64,000 nucleotides of DNA. Origin: Methylobacterium gregans (GTDB lineage: Bacteria; Pseudomonadota; Alphaproteobacteria; Rhizobiales; Beijerinckiaceae). The stretch is taken from the NCBI RefSeq assembly GCF_022179245.1, contig NZ_BPQM01000052.1:1-64000 (forward strand), read 5' to 3'. The notes below the pieces were generated by a model, which did not search any database, had not been told where the DNA came from, and saw only the letters and a program-made list of their open reading frames with translations. Positions 27,429 to 37,842 of the stretch are shown piece after piece. The translations under genes were made by a program, and so were the position numbers. Numbering within the stretch: the first letter of the stretch is position 1; the number at the start of each line of letters is the position of its first letter.

Positions 27429-30400
27429 GCAGCGAGACGATCGAGCCCGTCGCTGAGATCGACGCCCAGGATGCCGTGCGGGTCGCGTGCACGGCGACGG
27501 AGCATGTCAGCCTCGCCTACTACGAGAACGCGATCCCGGTGATCCGCGAGATTGTGGTCGCGAACCCGTCCGACGACGACCTCGTCGATCTCCGGGTGCG
27601 GATCGAGAGCCGGCCGGCCGTCGTCCACCCGCTGACCCTGCGCATCGACCGTGTCCCGGCCGGCTCAAACCATCACATCGAGACGCCCGATATCCGGCTT
27701 GATGCGGCGCTACTCTCCGGCTTCACCGAGGCGAGCCGCCTCGAACTGACGAGCATCCTGGAGGATGCGGGCGGCGAACGCGCCCGGAGCGTGGCGGAGA
27801 TCCGCCTGCTGCCGCCATCGCAATGGGGCGGCGGCCGGAGCGCCCCGGAACTGCTTGCCGCCTTCGTCCGGCCGAACGATCCAGCCGTCGACATCGTGCT
27901 GCGGGATGCTGCGACGAAGCTCGGTGAGGCCGGACGCGAGACCGGCCTGAACGGCTACAGCGCGCGGAAGAAGGCCCGCACCTGGGAACTCGCCGAGGCG
28001 ATCTGGGCGGCCGTCGCCGACCGGCGCATCGCCTACGTCTTGCCTCCGGCGAGCTTCGAACAGACCGGCCAAAAGGTGCGCGGTCCGAGCGAGGTCTTGG
28101 AGCGCAAGGTCGGCACCTGCCTCGACCTCTCGCTTCTCTACGCCGCCTGCCTGGAGCAAGCGGGCTTGAACCCGGTCCTGGTGCTGACGCAGGGCCACGC
28201 CTTCGTCGGTCTGTGGCTGCAGGACGAGGATTTCGCGAGCGCCGCCGTCGACGACATGCAGCTCCTGCGCAAGCGCCGGGACCTGCAGGACTTTGTCCTC
28301 GTCGAGACGACATTGCTGACCCACAACCCGCCGGCGGCGTTCAAGGTCGCGACGACACAGGGCAGTGCCCAGGTCGAGGACAGCGCGCCCGCCCCACTCG
28401 AAGTCGCAATCGATGTTCGGCGCTGCCGGCGGCGCGGCATCCGCCCCATGGATCTTGGTGAGGGCAGGCCGGCAGACCTCGCCCCCGCGCCGACGGCACC
28501 GCTCAACCAAGCGCTCTCCGCGCCGCCCAGCTTCGACGAGGAGGCGCGACCGCCCGCCGATGAGGCCCCAGAGACTCCGGTCGGTCGAATGGAGCGCTGG
28601 AAGCGCAAGCTTCTCGACCTGACGCTCCGCAACAAGCTCTTGAACTTCAAGCCCGGCAAGGGCTCGGTCGTGCTCGAATGCGTCTCGCCTGGGGCCCTGG
28701 AGGACGGGCTCGCGGCGGGACAGGAATTCCGATTGAAGCCCGTCTCCGACGTGCTGAGCGGGGCCGACGAGCGCAGCGCCGACCTCTACGCCCGCCGGCA
28801 TCACGACGACGGTCGGCGCAGCTATCTCGAGGCGGCGCTCGCCCGGCGGGAGATCTACACGACCTCGACCGAGGCCGAGCTCGACCGCCGCCTGCTCGAT
28901 CTCTTTCGCCTCGCCCGCAACGGCTTCGAGGAAGGTGGAGCCAACATCCTCTACCTCGCGATCGGCTTCCTCTCGTGGACCCGCAAGGAGGGCGAGGCCG
29001 CCTATCGCGCCCCGCTCCTGCTGGTGCCAGTCTCGTTGAAGCGCTCCAGCGTGCGCGCGGGCTTCCGCCTGGCGCTGCACGACGACGAGGTGCGGATCAA
29101 CCCGACCCTGCTGGAGATGCTGCGCGAGGACTTTCGGCTGCGCATGCCGGAGTTCGAGGGGGATCTGCCGCGGGACGCCTCCGGCATCGACGTCGACGCC
29201 ATCTTCAAGATCGTGCGCGCGCACGTGCGCGACCTTCGCGGCTGGGAGGTGGTGCCGGATGTCGTGCTTTCGGCCTTCTCCTTCACCAAGTACCTGATGT
29301 GGAAGGACTTGGTCGACCGCGCTGAGGTGCTCAAGCGCAACCCGGTGGTGCGCCACCTCATCGACACGCCGAAGCATTCCTACGGCGACGGGACGCCCTT
29401 CCCCGAGCCCGCGCGCCTCGATCGCGAGTATCCGCCCAAGACCGTGTTCGCGCCGCTCTCAGCCGATTCGTCCCAGCTTTCCGCCGTGCTGGCCGCCGCC
29501 CAGGGCAAGGACTTCGTGCTGTTTGGGCCGCCCGGTACCGGCAAGAGCCAGACGATCGGCAACATGATCGCACAGTGCCTCGCGCAGGGCCGCACGGTGC
29601 TGTTCGTCTCGCAGAAGACGGCCGCGCTCGAGGTGGTGCAGCGCCGGCTGCAGGAGATCGGCCTCGGCGACTACTGCCTGGAAGTGCACTCGACCAAAGC
29701 GCAAAAATCGGCCGTGCTCGGCCAGCTGCGCAAGGCTTGGCACGAGCGCACCACGCCCTCGCAGGGCACCTGGGACGCGGCGACGAGCGAGCTCGCGAGC
29801 CTCCGCGAGGAACTGAACGGCCTCGTGAACGCGCTGCATCGACGGCGTGAGAACGGTCTGTCCGCATACGAAGCCTTCGGACGCGTGATCGCGGCCGGTG
29901 GCGGCGACCCCGGGCTCGTGCTCGCTTGGCCGGACCATCTCGCGCACGGCGCGGAGACGCTCGCGACGCTCCGTGCGGGTTGCCGGGAACTGCGCCCGGT
30001 TCTTTCCTCGGTGGGCTCCCTCGTCGACCATCCGCTGCAGGGTGTCGAGGCCACCCAGTGGTCGCCGGTCTGGCGCGACGACATGGGAGCCGCGATCCGA
30101 GCCGGCACCGACGCCCTGTCGGCGCTCCGCGTCAGCGGCCAAGCCTTCGCCGACGCGATCGGCCTGCCCACCCTGCTCGCGACCTACGCCGGCACACGCG
30201 GGCTCACGGTGCTCGGCAACTATCTCGTCCGGCCCGATGCCCGCTGCGGTGCCGCCTTCCTGGCCGATGGCTCCGGCGACCTGCGCCGGGCCGTGGCCGC
30301 GCGCGAGCGCTTCCAGGCGACGCAGGCCGAACTCCTCGGTCGCCTCTCTGGCCGGTACCGGCCAGGCATCCTCGACCAGAACCTTGCCGGTCTCCTCGCG

Positions 30401-33400
30401 GAGTGGGTCGCCGCCCAAGGATCCAATTTCCTGGTTCGCGGCGGCCGGCTCAAGCGCGTGCTGCTGCAGGTCCAGCCTTACGCCGAGGGCACACTGCCGG
30501 AGGATATCGGGCCAGATCTGACCGGTCTGATCGAAGTCGCCCGGCACGTGAAGGCGGGCTGCCTGGAGGAACTCGTCCTTGCTCGGCTGGGGCTGCCCTG
30601 GAGCAACCCGGAGATGCCGGCGGCCGAGTTCCAGCCGGCCATCACCTGGGCCGAGAAGGTCGAACAACTCCTCGACATCCTCGGACCGCTCTCGCTTGGC
30701 ATCGACGGCCTACGCGACCACCTTGTGCAACTCGTCGAGCGACAGGCGCGGGCGCTGGCTGAGGGCGGTCGCATCGCGCAGGCCTACGCCGCCTTCGCGC
30801 AGGATCGTGCGCGCGCCACTGAGGCGATGAAGGCACTCGGCCAGCTCGCTGGGCGCGCTGACCCTGAGGAGCCATTGGCGGCAGAGGCCGACTGGATCGA
30901 GCGCAGCATCGCGCTGGCGCAACGTTGGTCCTCTGGGCTCACCCGGGCCCAGGGCTGGTGCGCGTGGCAGGCGGTCGCGCAGAATGCGCGGGGTAGCGGC
31001 CTCACCCCGCTGATCGAGGCATTGGAGGGGGGGCGCGTCGCTCCCGACCGGGCGGAGGCGGCGTTCGAGACCGCCTATGCGCGCTGGTGGATCGATCGCG
31101 TCGTCAGCCACGACCCGGTGCTGCGCCGCTTCCTGCCGGAGCGCCACGAGGACACGATCGCCCGCTTCCGCGCGGCGGACCGGCGCGTCACCGAGCTCTC
31201 GAAGCAGGTCGTGCGCTCGCGCCTCGGCGGCGGCATCCCCGGGCCGACCGCCTTCGGGGCCGATCCGGAATGGGGTACGCTCTCGCACGAGCTGACGAAG
31301 AAGACGCAGCACATGCCGCTGCGCAAGCTCTTCGGCCGGATGCCGACGGCGCTGACCAAGCTCACCCCCTGCGTGATGATGAGCCCGCTCTCGATCGCGC
31401 AGTACCTGCCGCCCGAGAAGGAGCCGTTCGACGTCGTCATCTTCGACGAGGCCTCGCAAATCTCGCCCTGGGACGCTGTCGGGGCGATTGCGCGGGGCAA
31501 GCAGGTGGTGATCGTAGGCGACCCCGAGCAGTTGCCGCCGACCAATGTCGGCGACCGCGGCGTCGATGACATCGAGGACGGCAGCGACGTCTCGGACCAG
31601 GAGTCCATCCTCGACGAGTGCCTCGCGGCCAACATCCCGCGGCGGAATCTCGACTGGCACTACCGCAGCCGGCACGAGAGCCTGATCGCCTTCTCGAACG
31701 CGCACTACTACGGCGGCCGGCTCGTCACCTTCCCGTCGCCGGTGACCGACGACCGAGCCGTGCGGCTGACCCTCGTGCCCGACGGCGTCTACGAGCGCGG
31801 CTCGGGGCGCGTGAACCGGCCCGAGGCTAGGGCCGTCGTCGCCGAGATCGTGCGTCGCCTTCGCGAGCCAGGCTTCGCGCAGGAGCGCCGCTCGCTTGGC
31901 ATCGTCACCTTCAACGGCGAGCAGCAGCGCCTGATCGAGAACCTGCTCGACGAGCAGCGGCGATCGTACCCGGAACTGGAGCCATTCTTCGACAGGGACC
32001 GCTGGCACGAGCCGGTCTTCGTGAAGAACCTGGAGAATGTGCAGGGCGACGAGCGCGACACGATCATCTTCTCGGTCGCCGTCGGCCCGGATCAGACGGG
32101 GCGGCCGGTCAGCACCGTGTCCTCGCTCAACAAGGACGGCGGCTACCGCCGCCTGAACGTGGCCATCACCCGTGCCCGGCGCGAGCTCGTGGTGTTCGCC
32201 TCGCTCCGGCCCGAGCAGATCGACCTCGGCCGCACGCGGGCGCGCGGCGTGCGCGACTTTAAGCACTTCCTTGAATTCGCTGACCGCGGCGCGCGGGCGC
32301 TCGCCGAGGCCTTCGCGCCCACCGGCGGCGACGTCGAATCACCTTTCGAGGCGGCCGTGCTGGCTGCGCTTCAGGCGAAGGGCTGGACCGTGCACACGCA
32401 GATCGGCGTGTCGGGCTTCCGGGTCGACCTTGGGGTCGTGCATCCGGACGCCCCTGGCCGCTACCTTGCTGGGGTCGAGTGCGATGGCGCGACTTATCAC
32501 AGCTCGGCCACGGCACGTGACCGCGATCGCCTGCGCGAGCACGTTCTGACCGATCTCGGCTGGCGCATCCGGCGGGTCTGGAGCACCGAGTGGTGGATGG
32601 ACGCAGAGGGCGCGCTCGCCAAGCTCGACCAGCGTCTGCGCGAGGATCTGGAGCAGGATCGCACGCGGGCCGCCGAAGCGGCCCAAGCCGATGCGTCCAC
32701 TACGCCTGCTACCCCAGAGCCGAACAACCCCGAACCTGCCGACGAGACGCCGTCTGCCGTACCCGTTGCGGAAGCTCCACCGGAGCCAGCGAACGATCCC
32801 CAGGCTCCTGAGGAGCCAGCCTTGCAGCGCCTCTACGCGGATCAGGTCACGCTTCAGGAGAACCCTACTCCCGCGGTCGAGACCCCTCAGGATGCGCAGG
32901 GTTATAGGACCGCCGATCTTGCGGACCTCGGCCTACCGATCGAACCTGCCCGCTTCTACGACGCCTCCTACCGCACCGTGCTGCGGGCCTTAGTGGAGCA
33001 TGTGGCCACTGTGGAGGGCCCCATCTACGAGGATGTCCTGCTCCGACGCATCGCACGCGCTCACGGATTGCAGCGCGTCGGCCCGCTCATTCGCGAAGCC
33101 GTCCTGGACCAGATTGGCCCTGCTATCGCGCGAAGCGAGGATGACGGCCGGACAGTCCTGTGGCCGCCTGACACGCGGCCGCAGGTGAGTTGTGCTCACC
33201 GGGCGGCCGACTCCAGCGTCCGCAGTCATGCTGACACGCCGATGCCTGAGCTCGTCGGTCTCGCGCGGACACTGCGCTCCGATGCTTCGGAAACCGAGCG
33301 CGTCCGTCTGATGGCGCAGAAGATGGGCCTTTCCCGGATTGAGGCGGCAGCGCGGGCGCGGTTCGAGCGCGCCAGTGTCCATGCCCGGAACAACGCGACG

Positions 33401-33403
33401 TGA
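27425..33403 (+). CDS. Hhe-like defence protein: DUF4011-helicase-Vsr nuclease-DUF3320
   Basis: A 1992-residue multidomain protein. A transglutaminase-like segment (GTCLDLSLLYAACL with Cys, QGHAFVG with His; about 228-263) precedes DUF4011 (ERWKRKLLDLTLRNKLLNF, about 388). A superfamily 1 helicase follows: Walker A GPPGTGKS near 700, Walker B VVIFDEAS near 1335, VIVGDPEQLPPT, NVQGDERD and NVAITRARRE. A Vsr/DUF559-type nuclease (VECDGATYH, about 1684) and DUF3320 (1827-1895) complete it. This order matches the DUF4011-helicase-Vsr-DUF3320 protein (Hhe) reported as an anti-phage gene. GTG 27425 overlaps the upstream stop; GTG 27413 is an alternative. Confidence 0.9.
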   Translation: MSSETIEPVAEIDAQDAVRVACTATEHVSLAYYENAIPVIREIVVANPSDDDLVDLRVRIESRPAVVHPLTLRIDRVPAGSNHHIETPDIRLDAALLSGFTEASRLELTSILEDAGGERARSVAEIRLLPPSQWGGGRSAPELLAAFVRPNDPAVDIVLRDAATKLGEAGRETGLNGYSARKKARTWELAEAIWAAVADRRIAYVLPPASFEQTGQKVRGPSEVLERKVGTCLDLSLLYAACLEQAGLNPVLVLTQGHAFVGLWLQDEDFASAAVDDMQLLRKRRDLQDFVLVETTLLTHNPPAAFKVATTQGSAQVEDSAPAPLEVAIDVRRCRRRGIRPMDLGEGRPADLAPAPTAPLNQALSAPPSFDEEARPPADEAPETPVGRMERWKRKLLDLTLRNKLLNFKPGKGSVVLECVSPGALEDGLAAGQEFRLKPVSDVLSGADERSADLYARRHHDDGRRSYLEAALARREIYTTSTEAELDRRLLDLFRLARNGFEEGGANILYLAIGFLSWTRKEGEAAYRAPLLLVPVSLKRSSVRAGFRLALHDDEVRINPTLLEMLREDFRLRMPEFEGDLPRDASGIDVDAIFKIVRAHVRDLRGWEVVPDVVLSAFSFTKYLMWKDLVDRAEVLKRNPVVRHLIDTPKHSYGDGTPFPEPARLDREYPPKTVFAPLSADSSQLSAVLAAAQGKDFVLFGPPGTGKSQTIGNMIAQCLAQGRTVLFVSQKTAALEVVQRRLQEIGLGDYCLEVHSTKAQKSAVLGQLRKAWHERTTPSQGTWDAATSELASLREELNGLVNALHRRRENGLSAYEAFGRVIAAGGGDPGLVLAWPDHLAHGAETLATLRAGCRELRPVLSSVGSLVDHPLQGVEATQWSPVWRDDMGAAIRAGTDALSALRVSGQAFADAIGLPTLLATYAGTRGLTVLGNYLVRPDARCGAAFLADGSGDLRRAVAARERFQATQAELLGRLSGRYRPGILDQNLAGLLAEWVAAQGSNFLVRGGRLKRVLLQVQPYAEGTLPEDIGPDLTGLIEVARHVKAGCLEELVLARLGLPWSNPEMPAAEFQPAITWAEKVEQLLDILGPLSLGIDGLRDHLVQLVERQARALAEGGRIAQAYAAFAQDRARATEAMKALGQLAGRADPEEPLAAEADWIERSIALAQRWSSGLTRAQGWCAWQAVAQNARGSGLTPLIEALEGGRVAPDRAEAAFETAYARWWIDRVVSHDPVLRRFLPERHEDTIARFRAADRRVTELSKQVVRSRLGGGIPGPTAFGADPEWGTLSHELTKKTQHMPLRKLFGRMPTALTKLTPCVMMSPLSIAQYLPPEKEPFDVVIFDEASQISPWDAVGAIARGKQVVIVGDPEQLPPTNVGDRGVDDIEDGSDVSDQESILDECLAANIPRRNLDWHYRSRHESLIAFSNAHYYGGRLVTFPSPVTDDRAVRLTLVPDGVYERGSGRVNRPEARAVVAEIVRRLREPGFAQERRSLGIVTFNGEQQRLIENLLDEQRRSYPELEPFFDRDRWHEPVFVKNLENVQGDERDTIIFSVAVGPDQTGRPVSTVSSLNKDGGYRRLNVAITRARRELVVFASLRPEQIDLGRTRARGVRDFKHFLEFADRGARALAEAFAPTGGDVESPFEAAVLAALQAKGWTVHTQIGVSGFRVDLGVVHPDAPGRYLAGVECDGATYHSSATARDRDRLREHVLTDLGWRIRRVWSTEWWMDAEGALAKLDQRLREDLEQDRTRAAEAAQADASTTPATPEPNNPEPADETPSAVPVAEAPPEPANDPQAPEEPALQRLYADQVTLQENPTPAVETPQDAQGYRTADLADLGLPIEPARFYDASYRTVLRALVEHVATVEGPIYEDVLLRRIARAHGLQRVGPLIREAVLDQIGPAIARSEDDGRTVLWPPDTRPQVSCAHRAADSSVRSHADTPMPELVGLARTLRSDASETERVRLMAQKMGLSRIEAAARARFERASVHARNNAT

Positions 33404-33798
33404 GGTGCCGCCGATCGAAGACGCTACTCAGACTCGCGACGCGGACTGCAGTAGCCTCTCGCGTGGCTCAGTCTGAGGTATTGGTCAGGGTTAGTTATGG
33501 CGCAAAACGATCTCTGCTGAAGTCGAGCTCGCTTGAGAGATCATCTCTAGTCGTGCCTATCCCGAATCTCGACATCCTGGTCGAGCGCAACCGGGGCGGT
33601 AATGCCCAAGTTGGGATCAACGCGGCGCGAGGCTACACGCTCGCGCCGCCACGCGGCACGGCAAGGATCTCGACTGATGCGCCGCCGATATCGATTTTGC
33701 AGGCTGGCGGGTCAGGGTGCGAGCTTGATGAGACCGCCGTCTGGTTGCGACTGTGCAACGCGAGTTGATCTCTTTCTTCGGCAGCCCTTCAGGCTGCA
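33404..33798. other. Gene-poor stretch after the Hhe-like gene
   Basis: A plus-strand frame (33400-33768, about 120 codons) is open but resembles nothing I know and has no ribosome-binding site. I see no terminator hairpin. Base composition turns more AT-rich here. Confidence 0.4.
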
Positions 33799-34236
33799 TC
33801 AAGCTGCCTTTGCAAGCTGTCTGGCGCAGGCTTCGTAGTCACGCTTTCGTCGAAACAGATAAACACGATAGCGCTCGCGCAGCGTTACCCCGTAAACGGA
33901 AGTCGTTACAGCTTGTCCGTCGATATTCTCGTGACCTCGTCCGTAGTGCGAGTACGCGGCAGCGGCCTTGTCGTCCCACAAGCCGAGATACCTCAAAACG
34001 GGGCTGATGTCGTAAGTGACTTCCAGCGTATGCCAGTGCTTTATGCTGAGGATGTCTATCCGCGTATACGTGTGCTTCGGTTCCTCGACGACAAGTTCGA
34101 CCCCTTGCCGTGTGCTTGGAGAAGGCTCTCCGAGTTCAGAGTGACACTTATGGGCCGAGATCCAGCCCATTTCGATTTGCCCATCAGGAAGATGGCCATG
34201 GACCATATACACGCAGGACTTTTCAACATCCGTCAT
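33799..34236 (-). CDS. Hypothetical protein
   Basis: A 145-residue protein with no family I recognise. It begins MTDVEKSCVYMVHGHLPDGQ and has a central YTRIDILSIKHWHTLEVTYD section and a Lys/Arg-rich C-terminus. I chose ATG 34236 because GGAG lies seven bases upstream of it; the frame is open to 34278 without a better site. Its codon usage is less GC-biased than the neighbouring core genes, fitting accessory DNA. Confidence 0.6.
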   Translation of the reverse strand: MTDVEKSCVYMVHGHLPDGQIEMGWISAHKCHSELGEPSPSTRQGVELVVEEPKHTYTRIDILSIKHWHTLEVTYDISPVLRYLGLWDDKAAAAYSHYGRGHENIDGQAVTTSVYGVTLRERYRVYLFRRKRDYEACARQLAKAA

Positions 34237-34278
34237 TGGGCAGCTCCAGCGAAAACAGGTCTTCATGCGAAGTGACAT

Positions 34279-34606
34279 AAAGAGCTTCGTTGAAAGCTCT
34301 CAGGGATTGAGCGGTGTGCTTTGTGCGAGCCGAGCTCAGGCAGGATCGCATGACCGTGACTCTATCAGTTTGACCTTTTTCTGTTGCGATCGTTCTCATG
34401 GGATTGTTTCAGAACGTCTTCATTGCCCAGTTTCGATTTGAGCGCGTTCGGTTTTTGCAGCTTACCCCCGTATCGTTTTCACGAGGATGCCGAAAATGTC
34501 TAAATTTGTAGGGATTTCAGAGATTGTAAGAACTGGGGGATTGCAAGTCGAAAGGAGGTCGCCCTCGTGCGGTTCCAGATGCGCTGACAAGCTGGTTCAG
34601 AGCTCC
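34279..34606. other. AT-rich intergenic region
   Basis: No gene or clear RNA is seen. It contains several T-rich runs (for example around 34375-34460) and is among the most AT-rich parts of the window. Confidence 0.45.
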
Positions 34607-35035
34607 CTACAGGAGGCGCAACGGCCAACAGTTCGTCTCTAGCCGGACTGGTATCCTGACCAGATCGAAGAGTGCCGATCTTCTCGCATAACGGCACGAT
34701 CGCCGCTGCGAGTCTGCCGAGATCCTGCTGCGAGCGAACGGCCTGCTCGTCGGGAGTGGTTGAGGGCGCGACGGCCTCTCAGATCGGCATCGCTGCCGGT
34801 TCGGATCGAACTCAAGAGCGCTTGCCAAATCCCAACCGTGGCGATGCACAGTGACGACCGAGCCCGTGACCTCGACCTCGCCCAGACGTACATCAGTCCG
34901 ATCTGCGCCCCAACATTCCTCCGCGCGCGAGACGACCGCTGCGACGCCGTCGGGCATGAGCCTTCGGCAAGTTCGCTCCCGTCCGTCCCGCACGGTTATG
35001 TCCGGTTGCGCGTGGGTAAGGGCATAGCCCGGCAA
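34607..35035 (-). CDS. Hypothetical protein, doubtful
   Basis: A 142-codon frame. The first 80 residues look protein-like ([20 protein letters not shown], then [20 protein letters not shown]), but the remainder is rich in Arg and Ser, as expected of non-coding frames. It may be a short gene with a frameshifted or truncated C-terminus at the edge of the accessory region. No ribosome-binding site was identified. Confidence 0.33.
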   Translation of the reverse strand: MPGYALTHAQPDITVRDGRERTCRRLMPDGVAAVVSRAEECWGADRTDVRLGEVEVTGSVVTVHRHGWDLASALEFDPNRQRCRSERPSRPQPLPTSRPFARSRISADSQRRSCRYARRSALFDLVRIPVRLETNCWPLRLL

Positions 35036-35072
35036 GCCTGCAAATCGGGATCCAGGCAGCCTATGGTTCGGA

Positions 35073-36656
35073 TTGAGCGACGCTATGCGTCCGTGGGCCT
35101 ATGGTTTGGTTCGCGTTACACCGGTGAACGCCGCGCACGGCATCAACGCCACCATCATCCGCACGCGGCTCTGGCAGTTCCGCTACGTCACGGCCGAGAA
35201 CGAGACCGGACGGGCCGAGAGCTTGGCCAAGGTCACCGAGTTCGCGACCGATCGGGATGCCCAGATCGAGGCCTACCGGGCGCGCGTCAGCTCGGCGGCG
35301 GAGCAGAAGATCTACAGCGACCTCCAGACCAAGCTCGCCCTGATGAAGCCGGACTGGGACCGGCTGCGTGCCTTCCCGGCCGAGCGCCACGCGGAGGCCA
35401 TGGCCTTCTTCCGGGGCCCGATGAACGCCAGCTATCTCGCGGTCTCCGGCGCGGCGCGCGCCCTCGTCGACGTCAATCTCGCCGCCGCCAAGACCGCCGA
35501 CGCGGAGGTCCGCGCCGAGCAGGCCTCGGCCATCCGCACGACGCTGCTGATGCTCGGCGTTGCCGTCCTGATCGCGCTCGGCGCGATGGTCTTCTGCTTC
35601 CTCGGCGTGTCGCAGCCGATCGCGCGCATGACCAGCGCGATGCGCCGGCTCGCCGGCGGGGATACGGAGGCGGAGATCCCCTATGGCGGGCGACGGGACG
35701 AGATCGGCGCGATGTCCGGCGCCGTGCAGGTGTTCCGCGAGAACCTCGTGCGCACCCGCCAGCTCGAGGCGGAGACGGCGCTGGCGCGGGCCTCGGCGGA
35801 GGAGCAGCGCAAGGCCGGCATGCGGCAGATGGCCGACGGCTTCGAGCAGGCGGTCGGCGGCATCGTCGGCATGGTCTCCTCGGCAGCCAGCGAGCTGCAG
35901 GCCACCGCCCAGAGCATGAGCGCCACCGCCGGCCAGACGGCGGGCCAGTCCACCAGCGTGGCGGCCGCCGCCGCCCAGGCGGCGGCCAACGTCAACACGG
36001 TGGCGGCCGCGGCCGAGGAGCTCGGCTCGTCGGTCCAGGAGATCGGCCGGCAGGTCTCGGGCTCGGCCGATCTGGCGCAGGCGGCGGTGGCGGAGGCCAA
36101 CGCCACGGCGGGCCTGGTGCAGGATCTGGCGCAGGCGGCCAGCCGCATCGGCGACGTGGTGGCGCTGATCTCGCAGATCGCCGGTCAGACGAACCTGCTG
36201 GCGCTCAACGCCACGATCGAGGCGGCGCGCGCCGGCGAGGCGGGGCGGGGCTTTGCGGTGGTGGCGGCCGAGGTGAAGGAGCTGGCCGCCCAGACGGCGC
36301 GGGCGACGGAGGAGATCACGACGCAGATCGGCCGGATCCAGGGCTCGACGGATCAGGCGGTCGGCGCGATCGGCGGGATCGGCACGCGGATCCGGGAGAT
36401 CGCGGGCGTGGCGGCCTCGATCGCGGCGGCGGTGGAGGAGCAGGGCGCGGCGACGCAGGAGATCGTGCGCAACGTCTCGCAGGCCTCGGCCGGCACGGGC
36501 GAGGTGACGCGCAACATCGCGGGCGTGGCGGGCGCGGTCGAGGAGACGGGTGCGGCCGCCTCCCAGGTGCTCGGCGCGGCGTCCGAGCTGTCGCGCCAGT
36601 CCGAGCACCTCTCGGCCGAGGTCGGCCGCTTCCTCGCAACCGTGCGCGCCGCCTGA
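35073..36656 (+). pseudogene. Methyl-accepting chemotaxis protein lacking its N-terminus
   Basis: The frame contains most of a chemoreceptor: the second half of a four-helix-bundle sensor ([20 protein letters not shown]), one membrane helix ([19 protein letters not shown]), a HAMP domain and the long signalling domain with the hairpin tip ([20 protein letters not shown]). The first membrane helix and about 70 sensor residues are missing. Homology begins around 35133 ([14 protein letters not shown]); the 20 residues before it look unrelated. Without the first helix the receptor could not insert normally, so it is probably non-functional. The break coincides with the right edge of the accessory DNA. 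Confidence 0.8.
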
Positions 36657-36669
36657 GGCCCGCCTCCGC

Positions 36670-36691
36670 GCCGCCGCTCGCGAGCGGCGGC
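36670..36691 (+). terminator. GC-rich hairpin after the chemoreceptor
   Basis: The perfect palindrome gccgccgctcgcgagcggcg (plus two bases) lies 14 bases after the stop. There is no T-run, so intrinsic termination is plausible but not certain. Confidence 0.4.
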
Positions 36692-36987
36692 GTCCCCATC
36701 GGTGGATGGGCGAACAGTTATCCACCGCCGATGTCTTAACTTGGATTAGGGTAGGCCAACATAGGTCAAGCCCATCAGCGTATTGCTGTCAGCGCGACAA
36801 GCATATGTCGCATCGTTCCGGACGCAAACTGCGGAACCATTGAGCACCGCTCCGGTTCTCCGCCCAGATCGACGGCGCAAGCGCGGCCGTTCGACTTCCT
36901 CGTGTCCAATCCGGACGGAGCCGTAACTGCAGGACGTTGCCGCAGCCGCCTGGCGCGAACACGCCCGTGCGACAGCGACAGGTGCCC

Positions 36988-37842
36988 ATGCAACAGGTAG
37001 CCCACCCGCGACAGGTTCCTCAGCCGACCGGCCTCCCGCAGGCACCGCTGACCCTTCCCGGGGACGGTGCGGCCCATCCCCTGGCCGAACGCTTCCGCGC
37101 GTTCATCCGCAACCCGCCCTTCCCCTGCGTCGGGGCCAAATCCGCCCTCACCCGCGGGCGCCTGCGCATCGCGGTCGGGCGCGACATCACGGGCGGCCAG
37201 GATGACGGGCGCCTCTACGCGGCGCTCCTCGCCTTCGTGGGCCGCTACAAGGCACAACCCGATCTGTTCCAGAGCTTCGCCGTGGTGTTCGAAGGCCCGC
37301 ACGACCTCTCGGAGGAGGCGTTCGAGGGCGCGCTCTGGGCCCGGGCCCAGGCGCTCGCCGACCAGGATTGCCGCATCGGCCACGCTGCCGACCCCCGCGT
37401 CGCCGATGATCCGGACGACCCACACTTCTCCCTGAGTCTGGCGGGCGAGGCTTTCTTCATCGTGGGCCTTCACCCGCGCGCGAGTCGGCTGGCGCGCCGC
37501 TTCGAGGCGCCGGTCTTGGTCTTCAACCTGCACGACCAGTTCGAGCGCCTGCGTACGGAAGGCCGCTACGAGCGCCTGCGCGAGACGATCCTGGCCCGCG
37601 ACGCCGACTGGGCGGGCTCCGTCAACCCGATGCTCGCCCGCCACGGCGAGCGCTCCGAGGCGGTGCAGTACAGCGGCCGCGCGGTCCCGGCCGACTGGGC
37701 CTGCCCGTTCCGGCGCGGCGCCCCCGAGCCCGGCGCAGACTGGGCGGCGGTGGCCCACGATCTGCGCGCCGGCGCCTTCGACGCGCGCCGCTTCGCCGGG
37801 GCCGGGAACACGGGCGGCAAGACGGAGGGAGAGGCGCCGTGA
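36988..37842 (+). CDS. YqcI/YcgG (GntA-like) haem-dependent oxygenase family protein
   Basis: A 284-residue protein of the YqcI/YcgG family. Its NPPFPCVGAKSAL segment near the N-terminus and GLHPRASRLARRF further on are the conserved features. The family includes GntA, a haem-dependent arginine N-hydroxylase of guanitoxin biosynthesis. The substrate here is unknown. I use ATG 36988; an in-frame ATG at 36937 is possible. The stop overlaps the following methyltransferase start as GTGA, and EgtD follows, so the three genes probably act together on an amino acid or small peptide. Confidence 0.82.
   Translation: MQQVAHPRQVPQPTGLPQAPLTLPGDGAAHPLAERFRAFIRNPPFPCVGAKSALTRGRLRIAVGRDITGGQDDGRLYAALLAFVGRYKAQPDLFQSFAVVFEGPHDLSEEAFEGALWARAQALADQDCRIGHAADPRVADDPDDPHFSLSLAGEAFFIVGLHPRASRLARRFEAPVLVFNLHDQFERLRTEGRYERLRETILARDADWAGSVNPMLARHGERSEAVQYSGRAVPADWACPFRRGAPEPGADWAAVAHDLRAGAFDARRFAGAGNTGGKTEGEAP

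Noticed and set aside
34760..36739. A 659-codon Gly/Arg-rich frame over the chemoreceptor
   Set aside because: It is an out-of-frame shadow created by GC-rich codons; the chemoreceptor frame shows true domains.
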